The position numbers were made by a program, and so were the translations under genes. The notes beneath the pieces are model-generated. The model saw only the letters and a program-made list of their open reading frames with translations. It was not told where the DNA came from and did not search any database. Below, in pieces: positions 8,529 to 17,500 of a stretch of DNA of 62,934 nt; position 1 is the first letter of the stretch, and each line of letters starts with the position of its first letter. Source of the DNA: an uncultured Megasphaera sp. (lineage in GTDB: Bacteria > Bacillota > Negativicutes > Veillonellales > Megasphaeraceae); contig NZ_UQBH01000011.1 of assembly GCF_900539295.1 (NCBI RefSeq), positions 1 to 62,934 of the forward strand, written 5' to 3'.

Positions 8529-8534
8529 TATAAT
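8529..8534 (+). promoter_or_regulatory. Possible extended -10 for the GH18-like gene
   Basis: TATAAT preceded by TGG on the plus strand, with no clear -35. It would give a leader of about 90 nt before the gene at 8632. Confidence 0.35.
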
Positions 8535-8580
8535 GAGAAAATATGGACGGGATTTGAAAATTGTTCGCGTTCACCATAGA

Positions 8581-8609
8581 ATTATACAGGATTGAACTTT
8601 TTTTTCCAA
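8581..8609 (-). promoter_or_regulatory. Promoter of lgt
   Basis: On the minus strand: TTGGAA (8609-8604), a 17-bp spacer and TATAAT (8586-8581). Confidence 0.55.
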
Positions 8610-8631
8610 TCCTCACGAGGAGGAAAGAACG

Positions 8632-10386
8632 ATGAAATATAATCGTGCGATGAAACTTTCTTGCCTGACGGGACTGATCACCTTGTCCCTGACGGCTTTT
8701 TCCTTTGCTGCCGCCTCTGACGATAATGCGAAAGCCACGGACCCGGCTTTTAACGTGCCGACCGTGGCCAACCCCATTCCCGCTGAAGTCGTCAAAGACC
8801 TTGAAATCGTCGAAGATCAGGGACGCTGGCTGGTATCGGACAAGGCCCTCAGCCAGTACGGCATCAAAGAGGCCGACAAGAGCAAGGGAACCTATTGGTT
8901 CCGCCTGCCTAAGGCTGAAAACGGCTCGACGGCCTGGCAGGGCGAACCGGTCCAGCTGACCCTTCCCGGACGGGCTGTCAGCGGCGGCCGGACCATCAAT
9001 ATCAAAAACGTCCGCCGTCCCCTGGGCATCAGCTACGTCCTGGCTGAAAATCCGACCGAGAAAAACAGCCTCCTGCCGCCGGAACAGCCCGTAAACGCCG
9101 CTCCCGAACTGCGTCAGGAACAGGACCGTAAGGATCCCGTCGGGAAAGAAGGGAAGATGGGCCTGGTCCTCTTTTGGGATCCCCTCATGAAGGAAGACGC
9201 CGATCTGCCGGAACTTCGGACGCAGCAGCCGATCATGTCGCCGACGGCCTTCAGAATGACCGCCAAGGGCATCGAACTGCGCAACCCCGACTTCGACATG
9301 CTGGCCGAAACCTACGCCGCCAAGGGCTACGCCATGTGGCCTCTGGTCGACAATAACTTTGACCCCAAGCTGACCCATCAGATCCTAAGTGACAGCCGCC
9401 TTCAGGATACGATGATCCGCCAGCTCATAGGCTACGCCATCCTCTACGATTTTAAAGGCTACAACATCGACTTTGAAAACATCAATTACAGCGACAAAGA
9501 CAAGCTGACGGCCTTCGTCCGCAAGATTTCCGACGCCGCCCATGCCTATGGCCTGAAACTGTCCATGGACGTCACGCCGCCGTCGGACAGCCCCAATTGG
9601 TCCATGGTCTACGACCGGGCTGCCTTGGCGCCTCATCTCGACTACCTGATGATCATGGCCTACGACCAGGTCGGCCGGACCAGTCCCGTTGCCGGCCCCG
9701 TTGCCACCTACCCCTGGGTAGAACGGGCCGTTCAGAATACCTTGAAATTGGCGCCGGCCGATAAAATCGTCCTGGGCATGCCCCTCTACATGCGCCTGTG
9801 GTACGAATCGAAAGACGGCCGCGACCTGCCGCAGAACCTGGCCGACTGGCCGGCCGTCGTCGGTGCGCCGCCGGTAAAAGCTGCCAAGGCCGACGTCCGT
9901 AAAGACGAAGATCAGGCCAAGGTGAATGAACCGATGCGGGTCGAAGTCAAAACGGCAGCCGAAGAAGCGGCTCTCGTGGCTGACGAAAACAGAAAGGGCG
10001 TCGTCGTTCCCATCGACTTCGACGGCGATCTGTATCAACGGGCTTCCGGCCGGCTGGTGAAACCTGTCGTCAAAGCCGAAACGGCGCCTCAGGCAGTGCC
10101 TTCCGGCAAGGCCAGGCTCTTCGTCCGTACCCTGACCATGGCCGACAGCGAAGCCGTCCTCAAGGCTTATAAGAACTACGTCGTCTGGAAGCCGGACCTG
10201 GGCCTCTACTACTTGGAACTGCCCCTAAAAACGGGTACCGTTAAAATTTGGATAGAAGATGAAAAATCTTTAAAAGCTAAGGCTGACCTCATTCAAACTT
10301 ATGGATTGAAGGGCGCAGCTTTTTGGCGAAAAGGATTTGAACCGGCTCATTTTTGGCAGGGATTTGCAAAACATGAATTGACTTGA
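8632..10386 (+). CDS. Exported GH18-like (YaaH/SleL type) glycosidase
   Basis: A 584-residue exported protein with a signal peptide (residues 1-28, ending SFAAA), an N-terminal region of about 170 residues I cannot assign, and a GH18-type TIM barrel. The catalytic strand reads KGYNIDFEN (D280, E282). YaaH-type cortex-lytic enzymes have the same NIDxE form. LDYLMIMAYDQ and LGMPLYMRLW match later GH18 strands. An Ala/Lys/Glu-rich insert (about 410-480) interrupts the barrel near its end. GAGGAGG precedes the start. Likely acts on peptidoglycan or another N-acetylglucosamine polymer in the periplasm (inference). No LysM or SH3 anchor is visible. Confidence 0.75.
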   Translation: MKYNRAMKLSCLTGLITLSLTAFSFAAASDDNAKATDPAFNVPTVANPIPAEVVKDLEIVEDQGRWLVSDKALSQYGIKEADKSKGTYWFRLPKAENGSTAWQGEPVQLTLPGRAVSGGRTINIKNVRRPLGISYVLAENPTEKNSLLPPEQPVNAAPELRQEQDRKDPVGKEGKMGLVLFWDPLMKEDADLPELRTQQPIMSPTAFRMTAKGIELRNPDFDMLAETYAAKGYAMWPLVDNNFDPKLTHQILSDSRLQDTMIRQLIGYAILYDFKGYNIDFENINYSDKDKLTAFVRKISDAAHAYGLKLSMDVTPPSDSPNWSMVYDRAALAPHLDYLMIMAYDQVGRTSPVAGPVATYPWVERAVQNTLKLAPADKIVLGMPLYMRLWYESKDGRDLPQNLADWPAVVGAPPVKAAKADVRKDEDQAKVNEPMRVEVKTAAEEAALVADENRKGVVVPIDFDGDLYQRASGRLVKPVVKAETAPQAVPSGKARLFVRTLTMADSEAVLKAYKNYVVWKPDLGLYYLELPLKTGTVKIWIEDEKSLKAKADLIQTYGLKGAAFWRKGFEPAHFWQGFAKHELT

Positions 10387-10406
10387 CGCCATGAGGCCAC
10401 TATAAT
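10378..10406 (+). promoter_or_regulatory. Promoter of leuS
   Basis: TTGACT (10378-10383), a 17-bp spacer and TATAAT (10401-10406). The -35 overlaps the end of the upstream gene. No T-box motif follows. Confidence 0.7.
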
Positions 10407-10472
10407 ATTACTCAAGACCCTGTAAGACAGGCCGTCTGTATTTTGAATGGGGCAGGATAGGAGGCTCTTATA

Positions 10473-12950
10473 TTGGAAAAGTATATTCCACAGGAAATCG
10501 AAAAGAAATGGCAGCACGTATGGGAAGAACACCACTGTGACTGCTGCAGCGAAGACAACGGCAAGCCGCCGTATTACGTATTGGAAATGTTCCCGTATCC
10601 GTCGGGAAATCTTCATATGGGCCACGTCCGCAACTACACCATCGGCGACGTCATCGCCCGCTACCGCCGCATGAACGGCTTCAACGTTCTCCATCCTATG
10701 GGTTACGATGCCTTCGGCATGCCTGCTGAAAATGCAGCGATTAAACACAATATCCCGCCGGCAGACTGGACCTACAGCAATATTGAAAACATGACCCGCC
10801 AGCAGAAGGCCCTGGGCCTGTCCTATGACTGGGACCGCGAAGTCGCTACGTGTCATGAAAAGTACTATAAATGGACGCAGTGGATCTTTGAACTGTTCTA
10901 CAAACGGGGCCTGGCTTACCGGAAAGAAGCCAAGGTCAACTGGTGCGATACGTGCAACACCGTTTTGGCCAACGAACAGGTCATTGAAGGCAAGTGCTGG
11001 CGCTGCGACAATCCCGTCGTCAAAAAGGACCTGAAACAGTGGTTCTTCAAGATTACGGACTATGCCGACCGCCTCTTGGACGACCTTCAGGAACTGCCGG
11101 GCTGGCCGGAACGCGTCAAGACCATGCAGAAGAACTGGATTGGCCGCAGCGAAGGGGCTGAATTCTCCTTCGACATCCCGGAAATCGGCAAAAAGGTTCC
11201 CATGTTCTCGACCCGTGTCGATACGATCTTCGGCGTCACCTACATCGTCTTGGCACCGGAACACGAATACGTCGCCAGCCTCATCAAGGGCAAGGAAAAT
11301 GAAGCCGAACTTCAGGCCTTCATTACCCGCATGAAGAACATGAGCGACATCGACCGCACGGCAACGGATGCCAAAAAAGAAGGCATGTTTACCGGCGCTT
11401 ATGCCGTAAACCCGGTCAACAACGAAAAGGTCCCCATTTGGATCGCCAACTACGTCTTAGCCGACTACGGCACCGGTGCCGTCATGGGCGTACCGGCTCA
11501 CGACCAGCGCGACTGGGAATTTGCCAAAGCCTTTGACCTGCCTTTGCGCCTGGTCGTTCAGAATAAAGAAAAGAATCTCGATTTAGCCACTATGGAAGGG
11601 GCTTACCACGAACCGGGGACCTTGGTCAATTCCGGCGAATTCGACGGCCTCACCGACGAAGAAGGCCGCAAAGCCATCACCCAGTGGCTGGCTGACAAAG
11701 GTCTCGGCAAGAAGACCGTCAACTATAAGCTCCGCGACTGGCTCATTTCCCGTCAGCGCTATTGGGGCGCTCCCATTCCTATCATCTACTGCCCGAAATG
11801 CGGCGAACAGCTCGTCCCTGAAGACCAGCTGCCGATCAAGCTGCCGGAAGACGTCGAATTCACGGCCGGTGCCGTATCGCCCTTGGCGACGAGCGAAAAC
11901 TTCGTCAACTGCACCTGCCCGAAATGCGGCGGTCCGGCCAAGCGGGAAACAGACACGATGGATACCTTTATCTGCTCGTCGTGGTACTTCCTGCGCTATA
12001 CCGATGCCCGCAACGACCAGCAGGCCTGGGATCCCAAGAAGGCCAATCACTGGATGAACGTCGACCAGTACATCGGCGGCATCGAACACGCCATTTTGCA
12101 CCTCATGTACTCCCGGTTCTTCATGAAGGTCTTCCATGACGCCGGCCTCGTCGATAAGAAAGAACCCTTTGAACGCCTCTTGACCCAGGGGATGGTACTC
12201 CTCGACGGCAGCAAGATGAGTAAGTCCAAGGGCAACATCGTATCGCCGGAAGACATCATTGCCAAATACGGTGCCGATACGGCCCGCTTGTTCATCCTCT
12301 TTGCCGCTCCGCCGGAACGCGATCTGGCTTGGTCCGATCAGGGCGTCGAAGGCTCATACCGCTTCCTCAACCGCGTATGGCGCATCGTCCACCAGTTCCA
12401 GGAAATGGAAAAAATCGGTGCGGCCGATAAGAAGTATACCGATGGGGAAAAAGAACTGCGCTTTGAAGAATTCAAGGCCATCGCCAAGGTTACGGAAGAC
12501 GTTCTCGGCAAAGACGGAGACTACGGCCTCAATACGGCTGTCAGCTCGATCATGGAATACGTCAACGCCATGCACGCCTATGCCGGCGCCAATACGACGA
12601 TCCACGAAGACGTCGCCGTCGAAGCCAATAAGAACCTGCTGAAGATCTTGGCACCGTTCACGCCGCACATTACGGAAGAACTGTGGCAGATCTGCGGTTT
12701 TGAAGGCAGCGTCCACCAGGAATCCTGGCCGCAAGTCGATAAGACGGCCCTCGTCGTCGACGAAATCGAACTGCCGATCCAGGTCAACGGCAAAGTCCGC
12801 GACCGCCTGACCGTTTCCGTCGATGCCGACAAAGACGCCCTCGAAGCAGAAGTCTTGGCCCTGCCGCACATCAAAGAATTCATCGGCGATAAAAAGGTCG
12901 TCAAATTCATCGTCGTACCGAAGAAAATCATCAATATCGTCGTCAAATAA
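10473..12950 (+). CDS. leuS: Leucyl-tRNA synthetase
   Basis: An 825-residue class I synthetase that charges tRNA-Leu. Class I signatures: PSGNLHMGHVRNY (HIGH) and KMSKSKGN (KMSKS). A CP1 editing domain lies between them with the GTGAVMGVPAHDQRD block, and zinc-type Cys pairs occur (CDTCN...CWRC; CPKCG). Length is standard for a bacterial LeuRS. TTG start with AGGAGG upstream. Confidence 0.96.
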   Translation: MEKYIPQEIEKKWQHVWEEHHCDCCSEDNGKPPYYVLEMFPYPSGNLHMGHVRNYTIGDVIARYRRMNGFNVLHPMGYDAFGMPAENAAIKHNIPPADWTYSNIENMTRQQKALGLSYDWDREVATCHEKYYKWTQWIFELFYKRGLAYRKEAKVNWCDTCNTVLANEQVIEGKCWRCDNPVVKKDLKQWFFKITDYADRLLDDLQELPGWPERVKTMQKNWIGRSEGAEFSFDIPEIGKKVPMFSTRVDTIFGVTYIVLAPEHEYVASLIKGKENEAELQAFITRMKNMSDIDRTATDAKKEGMFTGAYAVNPVNNEKVPIWIANYVLADYGTGAVMGVPAHDQRDWEFAKAFDLPLRLVVQNKEKNLDLATMEGAYHEPGTLVNSGEFDGLTDEEGRKAITQWLADKGLGKKTVNYKLRDWLISRQRYWGAPIPIIYCPKCGEQLVPEDQLPIKLPEDVEFTAGAVSPLATSENFVNCTCPKCGGPAKRETDTMDTFICSSWYFLRYTDARNDQQAWDPKKANHWMNVDQYIGGIEHAILHLMYSRFFMKVFHDAGLVDKKEPFERLLTQGMVLLDGSKMSKSKGNIVSPEDIIAKYGADTARLFILFAAPPERDLAWSDQGVEGSYRFLNRVWRIVHQFQEMEKIGAADKKYTDGEKELRFEEFKAIAKVTEDVLGKDGDYGLNTAVSSIMEYVNAMHAYAGANTTIHEDVAVEANKNLLKILAPFTPHITEELWQICGFEGSVHQESWPQVDKTALVVDEIELPIQVNGKVRDRLTVSVDADKDALEAEVLALPHIKEFIGDKKVVKFIVVPKKIINIVVK

Positions 12951-12967
12951 AAATGCACTCAAAAAGA

Positions 12968-13004
12968 AGGAGGGGACTGTCTGTCAGGCAGTCTCCTTTT
13001 CTTT
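12968..13004 (+). terminator. leuS terminator
   Basis: GGGGACTGTC (12972-12981) pairs with GGCAGTCTCC (12987-12996), followed by TTTTCTTT. Confidence 0.8.
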
Positions 13005-13059
13005 AGATTGTACTTATTGTAACGTAATATATGACTTATATGACTGAAAGGAGATTGAC

Positions 13060-13674
13060 ATGAAGCCTTTTACGCCTTGGCCTGAACGCATTGTCCGCCA
13101 AAACCCCTGCCTCAATACCGTTCCCTGTGCCGTCTTGGTTCCGGTCATTCACAAAGACGGGGAAGAGCACCTGGTCTTTGAAGTCCGCAGCAGCAAACTC
13201 GATTGGCAGCCCGGCGAAATCTGCTTTCCCGGCGGCCGCATCGATCCGGCCGACAAGAGTCCCTTAGACGCAGCCCTGCGGGAAACGAGGGAAGAACTGG
13301 GCGTCACGGCCGACCACCTCCACCTCTGGGGCCCCCTGGACTACCTGGAATCGCCCGTCGGCGTCACTGTCTGGCCCTTTGCCGCCTATATGGATACGAC
13401 GGACTTTACCCTGAGCGCCGGCGAAGTGGACCATACCTTTACGGTTCCCTTGAAATGGTTCGACGACCATAAGCCTGAAATCGGCCGCATCGAGCTGGCA
13501 ACCCGGCCGGCGACGGACTTTCCCCAGGATGTGGCCATGCCCATGCGAGGCCAGTGGCGGCAGCGCCGGACCTACAATGTAAAGATTTATACGTACGGCG
13601 ATTATAAAATTTGGGGAATTACGGCACATATCCTTGACAACTTCCGGGGTATCCGTGCTATAATACAACCGTAA
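13060..13674 (+). CDS. Nudix hydrolase, probable CoA pyrophosphatase
   Basis: A 204-residue Nudix protein. The Nudix box is GGRIDPADKSPLDAALRETREELG, here with Asp where the usual first acidic position has Glu, but with the RExxEE core intact. PGEICFPGGR and the downstream PVGVTVWPFAAY resemble CoA-pyrophosphatase (NudL/YeaB-type) members, which cleave CoA to 4'-phosphopantetheine and 3',5'-ADP. AAAGGAG precedes the ATG. Confidence 0.85.
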   Translation: MKPFTPWPERIVRQNPCLNTVPCAVLVPVIHKDGEEHLVFEVRSSKLDWQPGEICFPGGRIDPADKSPLDAALRETREELGVTADHLHLWGPLDYLESPVGVTVWPFAAYMDTTDFTLSAGEVDHTFTVPLKWFDDHKPEIGRIELATRPATDFPQDVAMPMRGQWRQRRTYNVKIYTYGDYKIWGITAHILDNFRGIRAIIQP

Positions 13675-13855
13675 GCTTTCCTTAATATTTGCAACAGGTA
13701 TAGTTAGGGATAAGAAATAAATCCGCGGCGAAAAATGAGACGTACCGTGTCAAGGCTATTTTTTGCTTTTTGCCTCACTAGTACAAAAAAGTCTTGTTAA
13801 TGCTTTAGGATGAGAAAATGGAATGGTTATATTGTGATTTATAGCACTTTTGCTA
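13634..13855 (+). other. Intergenic stretch with a promoter-like signal and possible small RNA
   Basis: TTGACA (13634-13639) and TATAAT (13659-13664), spacer 19, lie at the end of the Nudix gene and point into a gap with no open frame. A weak pairing (GCGAAAAATGAG near 13730 with CTATTTTTTGC near 13763) precedes T-rich DNA at 13767-13780. I recognise no known RNA family. A small RNA is possible but unsupported by strong structure. Confidence 0.25.
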
Positions 13856-13884
13856 TTGATTTAACTTGTGAAAAGTTGTACAAT
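13856..13884 (+). promoter_or_regulatory. bcd-etfBA promoter with possible Rex operator
   Basis: TTGATT (13856-13861), a 17-bp spacer and TACAAT (13879-13884). The spacer and -10 contain an 18-bp imperfect palindrome (13866-13883, TTGTGAAAA...GTACAA) that matches 14 of 18 positions of a symmetric Rex site TTGTGAAATATTTCACAA. Rex is the NADH/NAD+-sensing repressor of bcd-etf in many Clostridia. Binding here is inferred. A further palindrome GACAATGTATTGTC lies in the leader at 13942-13955. The leader is about 134 nt. Confidence 0.55.
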
Positions 13885-14024
13885 GCACTTGTAAGCACTG
13901 AGACCGTGTGAATATATATCCAGGCTGATTTGAATTGACCGGACAATGTATTGTCTCAGATTCCAGGTTTTTATCTTAAGGCTTTACTGTAAATTAACTA
14001 TACACTAAGGAGAGTGGACACATC

Positions 14025-15176
14025 ATGGATTTTAACTTAACAGAAGTACAACAGGATTTTATGAACCTCGCTAGAGATTTCGGTGAAAAGAGACTGGCTC
14101 CTACGATTATGGAACGCGACCATCAGGGCATTTATGATGACGCACTTATCGCTGAACTGCTCAGCTTGGGCATCACGGGCGCTTACTTTGAAGAAAAGTA
14201 CGGCGGTGCCGGCGATGACGGCGGCGACGTTTTGAGCTACATCCTGGCTGTTGAAGAATTGGCTAAGTATGATGCCGGCGTTTCCATCACCCTGTCTGCA
14301 ACGGTTTCCCTCTGCGCTAACCCGATTTGGCAGTTTGGTACGGAAGAACAGAAAGAAAAATTCTTGGTTCCCTTGGTTGAAGGCACGAAACTCGGCGCTT
14401 TCGGCTTGACTGAACCGAATGCCGGTACCGACGCTTCCGGCCAGCAGACTGTTGCTGTTAAAAACGACGACGGCACGTACACCCTGAACGGCTCCAAGAT
14501 TTTCATCACCAACGGCGGCCACGCTGATATCTACATTGTCTTCGCTATGACCGACAAGAGCAAAGGCAACCACGGCATCACGGCCTTCATCCTCGAAGAC
14601 GGCATGCCTGGCTTCACTTATGGCAAAAAAGAAGACAAGATGGGTATCCACACGTCCGTCACGATGGAACTCGTATTCCAGGACGTCAAAGTTCCGGCTG
14701 AAAACATGCTCGGCGAAGAAGGCAAAGGCTTCAAGATCGCTATGATGACCCTCGACGGCGGCCGTATCGGCGTCGGCGCTCAGGCTCTCGGTATCGCAGA
14801 AGCTGCTTTGGCAGATGCTGTTGAATACTCCAAACAGCGTGTACAGTTCGGCAAACCGCTCTGCAAATTCCAGTCCGTTTCCTTCAAATTGGCTGACATG
14901 AAGATGCAGATCGAAGCTGCTCGTAACCTCGTTTACAAAGCTGCCTGCTTGAAACAGGAAGGCAAACCGTTCACGGTTGAAGCTGCTATCGCAAAACGCG
15001 TTGCTTCCGACGTAGCTATGCGCGTTTCCACTGAAGCTGTCCAGATCTTCGGCGGCTATGGCTACAGCGAAGAATATCCGGCTGCTCGTCATATGCGCGA
15101 TGCTAAGATCACTCAGATCTACGAAGGCACGAACGAAGTTCAGCTCATGGTTACCGCAGGTGCTCTGTTAAGATAA
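14025..15176 (+). CDS. bcd: Butyryl-CoA dehydrogenase
   Basis: A 383-residue acyl-CoA dehydrogenase that reduces crotonyl-CoA to butyryl-CoA (or the reverse) with FAD, using electrons through EtfAB. The sequence closely follows the M. elsdenii enzyme and keeps catalytic Glu367 (YEGTNE), plus FGLTEPNAGTDAS and VQIFGGYGYSEEYP. Codons (many GCT, GTT, AAA) differ from the GC3-rich neighbours, as expected for a very highly expressed gene. The start follows AAGGAGAG. First gene of bcd-etfBA. Confidence 0.96.
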   Translation: MDFNLTEVQQDFMNLARDFGEKRLAPTIMERDHQGIYDDALIAELLSLGITGAYFEEKYGGAGDDGGDVLSYILAVEELAKYDAGVSITLSATVSLCANPIWQFGTEEQKEKFLVPLVEGTKLGAFGLTEPNAGTDASGQQTVAVKNDDGTYTLNGSKIFITNGGHADIYIVFAMTDKSKGNHGITAFILEDGMPGFTYGKKEDKMGIHTSVTMELVFQDVKVPAENMLGEEGKGFKIAMMTLDGGRIGVGAQALGIAEAALADAVEYSKQRVQFGKPLCKFQSVSFKLADMKMQIEAARNLVYKAACLKQEGKPFTVEAAIAKRVASDVAMRVSTEAVQIFGGYGYSEEYPAARHMRDAKITQIYEGTNEVQLMVTAGALLR

Positions 15177-15187
15177 TTGAAATTTAT

Positions 15188-15229
15188 GATGCAGGCTTGG
15201 CATCAGCCAAGCCTGTTGCATAAAAAAAG
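15188..15229 (+). other. Intercistronic hairpin between bcd and etfB
   Basis: GCAGGCTTGGC (15191-15201) pairs with GCCAAGCCTG..GC (15206-15219, small TT bulge). The hairpin is followed by A residues rather than T on the plus strand, so it is not a forward terminator. It could protect or process the bcd mRNA, or terminate antisense transcription. Confidence 0.55.
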
Positions 15230-15249
15230 ACTTTAGGAGGCAAACGTAA

Positions 15250-16065
15250 ATGGAAATATTGGTATGTGTCAAACAGGTTCCGGACACAGCAGAAGTTAAG
15301 ATTGACCCCGTAAAAAATACCATCATTCGTGCTGGTGTTCCTAACATTTTCAACCCCTTCGACCAGAACGCACTGGAAGGTGCTCTGCAGTTGAAAGATG
15401 CTGATAAGGATAACGTCAAAGTCACGTTACTCTCCATGGGTCCTGAACAGGCTAAAGATGTCCTTCGTGAAGGTCTCGCTATGGGTGCTGACGATGCTTA
15501 TCTCGTATCTGACCGTAAACTCGGCGGCTCCGATACGTTAGCCACGGGCTATGCTTTGGCACAGGCTGTTAAAAAAGTTGCTGAACTCAAAGGCATCGAA
15601 AAATTTGATTTGGTTCTTTGCGGCAAACAGGCTATCGACGGCGATACCGCTCAGGTTGGCCCGCAGATTGCTTGCGAACTCGGTATTCCGCAGATTACGT
15701 ATGCTCGCGACATCAAAGTTGAAGGCGACAAAGTCACTGTCCAGCAGGAAAATGAAGAAGGCTACATCGTAACTGAAGCTAATTTCCCTGTCCTCATCAC
15801 CGCAGTAAAAGACTTGAATGAACCGCGTTTCCCGACCATTCGCGGCACGATGAAAGCAAAACGCCGTGAAATCCCGACCTTAGACGCCGCTGCTATTGGC
15901 GTTGACGAAACGCTTATCGGTTTGAGTGGTTCTCCGACAAAAGTTCGTAAAACTTTCACTCCGCCTCAGAGATCCGGCGGTCTCGTTCTCAAAGTTGAAG
16001 ACGACAACGAACAGGCAATCGTCGACCAGCTCATGGAAAAACTGACTGCCCAGAAAATCATTTAA
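15250..16065 (+). CDS. etfB: Electron transfer flavoprotein subunit beta
   Basis: A 271-residue Etf small subunit. With EtfA it binds two FADs and passes electrons from NADH to butyryl-CoA dehydrogenase. The M. elsdenii Etf is known to bifurcate, also reducing ferredoxin. Family blocks VCVKQVPDT, GKQAIDGDTAQVGPQIA and PTIRGTMKAKR are visible. AGGAGG precedes the start. Confidence 0.96.
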   Translation: MEILVCVKQVPDTAEVKIDPVKNTIIRAGVPNIFNPFDQNALEGALQLKDADKDNVKVTLLSMGPEQAKDVLREGLAMGADDAYLVSDRKLGGSDTLATGYALAQAVKKVAELKGIEKFDLVLCGKQAIDGDTAQVGPQIACELGIPQITYARDIKVEGDKVTVQQENEEGYIVTEANFPVLITAVKDLNEPRFPTIRGTMKAKRREIPTLDAAAIGVDETLIGLSGSPTKVRKTFTPPQRSGGLVLKVEDDNEQAIVDQLMEKLTAQKII

Positions 16066-16085
16066 TTCAAGGAGGAACAGTGAAA

Positions 16086-17102
16086 ATGGATTTAGCAGAA
16101 TGCAAAGGCATTTATGTAATTGCTGAACAGTTCGAAGGCAAATTACGTGATGTATCTTTTGAATTGTTGGGTCAGGCCCGCATCTTGGCTGACACCATTG
16201 GCGACGAAGTCGGCGCTATTTTGATTGGTAAGGATGTAAAACCGTTGGCACAGGAATTGATCGCTCACGGTGCTCATAAAGTTTTCGTCTATGACGATCC
16301 GAAACTCGAACATTACAATACGACGGCATATGCAAAAGTTCTTTGCGACTTCTTCGAAGAAGAAAAAGCTAACGTATTCCTCGTCGGTGCTACCAACATC
16401 GGCCGTGACCTCGGCCCTCGCGTTGCCAACACCTTGAAAACCGGCCTTACGGCTGACTGCACGCAGCTCAGCGTTGACGACGACGGCAAGACCATCGTCT
16501 GGACTCGTCCGGCTCTCGGCGGCAACATCATGGCTGAAATCATTTGTAAAGACAACCGCCCGCAGATGGGTACGGTTCGTCCTCACGTTTTCAAAAAACC
16601 GGAAGCTGACCCCAATGCAACGGGCGAAGTTATCGAAAAAGAAGTTAAAGTTTCCGATGCTGACATGATGACTCGTTTCGTCGAACTCATTAAAATGGGC
16701 GGCGAAGGCGTTAAGATCGAAGACGCTGACATCATCGTTTCCGGCGGCCGCGGCATGAATGGTGAAGAACCGTTCGCAACGGGCATCCTGAAAGAATGTG
16801 CAGACGTTCTCGGCGGCGCTGTCGGCGCTTCCCGTGCTGCTGTTGACGCTGGCTGGATCAGCGCTCTCCATCAGGTCGGCCAGACGGGTAAAACCGTTGC
16901 TCCGAAGATCTACATTGCCTGCGCTATCTCCGGTGCTATTCAGCACTTGGCTGGTATGTCCGGCTCTGACTGCGTCATCGCTATCAACAAAGACGAAGAC
17001 GCTCCGATCTTCAAAGTTTGCGACTACGGTATCGTAGGCGACGTCTACAAAGTTCTCCCGATGCTCACGGCAGCTATCAAGAAACAGAAAGGCCTCGCAT
17101 AA
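16086..17102 (+). CDS. etfA: Electron transfer flavoprotein subunit alpha
   Basis: A 338-residue Etf large subunit. The C-terminal FAD domain is clear: VSGGRGM, GAVGASRAAVDAGW, QVGQTGKTVAPKIYIACAISGAIQH. The ATG at 16086 is chosen from GGAGGAA spacing. A GTG six nt upstream is possible. Ends the bcd-etfBA unit before a strong terminator. Confidence 0.96.
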   Translation: MDLAECKGIYVIAEQFEGKLRDVSFELLGQARILADTIGDEVGAILIGKDVKPLAQELIAHGAHKVFVYDDPKLEHYNTTAYAKVLCDFFEEEKANVFLVGATNIGRDLGPRVANTLKTGLTADCTQLSVDDDGKTIVWTRPALGGNIMAEIICKDNRPQMGTVRPHVFKKPEADPNATGEVIEKEVKVSDADMMTRFVELIKMGGEGVKIEDADIIVSGGRGMNGEEPFATGILKECADVLGGAVGASRAAVDAGWISALHQVGQTGKTVAPKIYIACAISGAIQHLAGMSGSDCVIAINKDEDAPIFKVCDYGIVGDVYKVLPMLTAAIKKQKGLA

Positions 17103-17122
17103 GCTACTTGATCGTGCATGAT

Positions 17123-17157
17123 AAAAGCACTGTCTCTCTGAGACAGTGCTTTTTTTT
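17123..17157 (+). terminator. etfA terminator
   Basis: AAAAGCACTGTCTC pairs with GAGACAGTGCTTTT across a 3-nt loop, with a long T-run. Confidence 0.92.
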
Positions 17158-17194
17158 GAAGACATATTCCTGATGGAAAGATGCTTTCCGTGAC

Positions 17195-17223
17195 TTGACA
17201 AGGTCCGGAACCTGCCGTATAAT
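17195..17223 (+). promoter_or_regulatory. thrS promoter
   Basis: TTGACA (17195-17200), exactly 17 bp, TATAAT (17218-17223): full consensus, feeding the T-box leader. Confidence 0.85.
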
Positions 17224-17264
17224 TTACGCATACCTTAGATATAAGATAAAAGCTTTGAAAAGGA

Positions 17265-17481
17265 CAACACTTTACAGCTCCTTTATTGCAGAGAGAGGTA
17301 CGTTGCTGAGAGTACCTTATAAAGACTGATAGAGTTACCGCCTTAGAGCTGAGTTTCCGAACTGAGTAGGGAGCTCCGGACGCCCCGTTACGGCGCTTGA
17401 GTACACTGGGATTTTTCTCGGTGAACTAGGGTGGAACCACGTGAGTAATGCTCTCGTCCCTTGGGGACGGGGGCTTTTTTT
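17265..17481 (+). promoter_or_regulatory. Threonine T-box riboswitch of thrS
   Basis: The conserved T-box sequence AGGGTGGAACCACG lies at 17428-17441, followed by the terminator CGTCCC/GGGACG and T-run (17450-17481). Upstream is a stem I-like region with GAGAG and CTGAGAG elements. ACC in AGAGTTACCGCC (near 17338) is the likely threonine specifier. Uncharged tRNA-Thr should stabilise the antiterminator. Stem boundaries are approximate. Confidence 0.92.
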
Positions 17482-17500
17482 ATTAAGGAGGATGTTTCGT

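Noticed and set aside
10387..10472. Possible T-box upstream of leuS
   Set aside because: The leader is under 70 nt and has no GGTGG-type T-box sequence.
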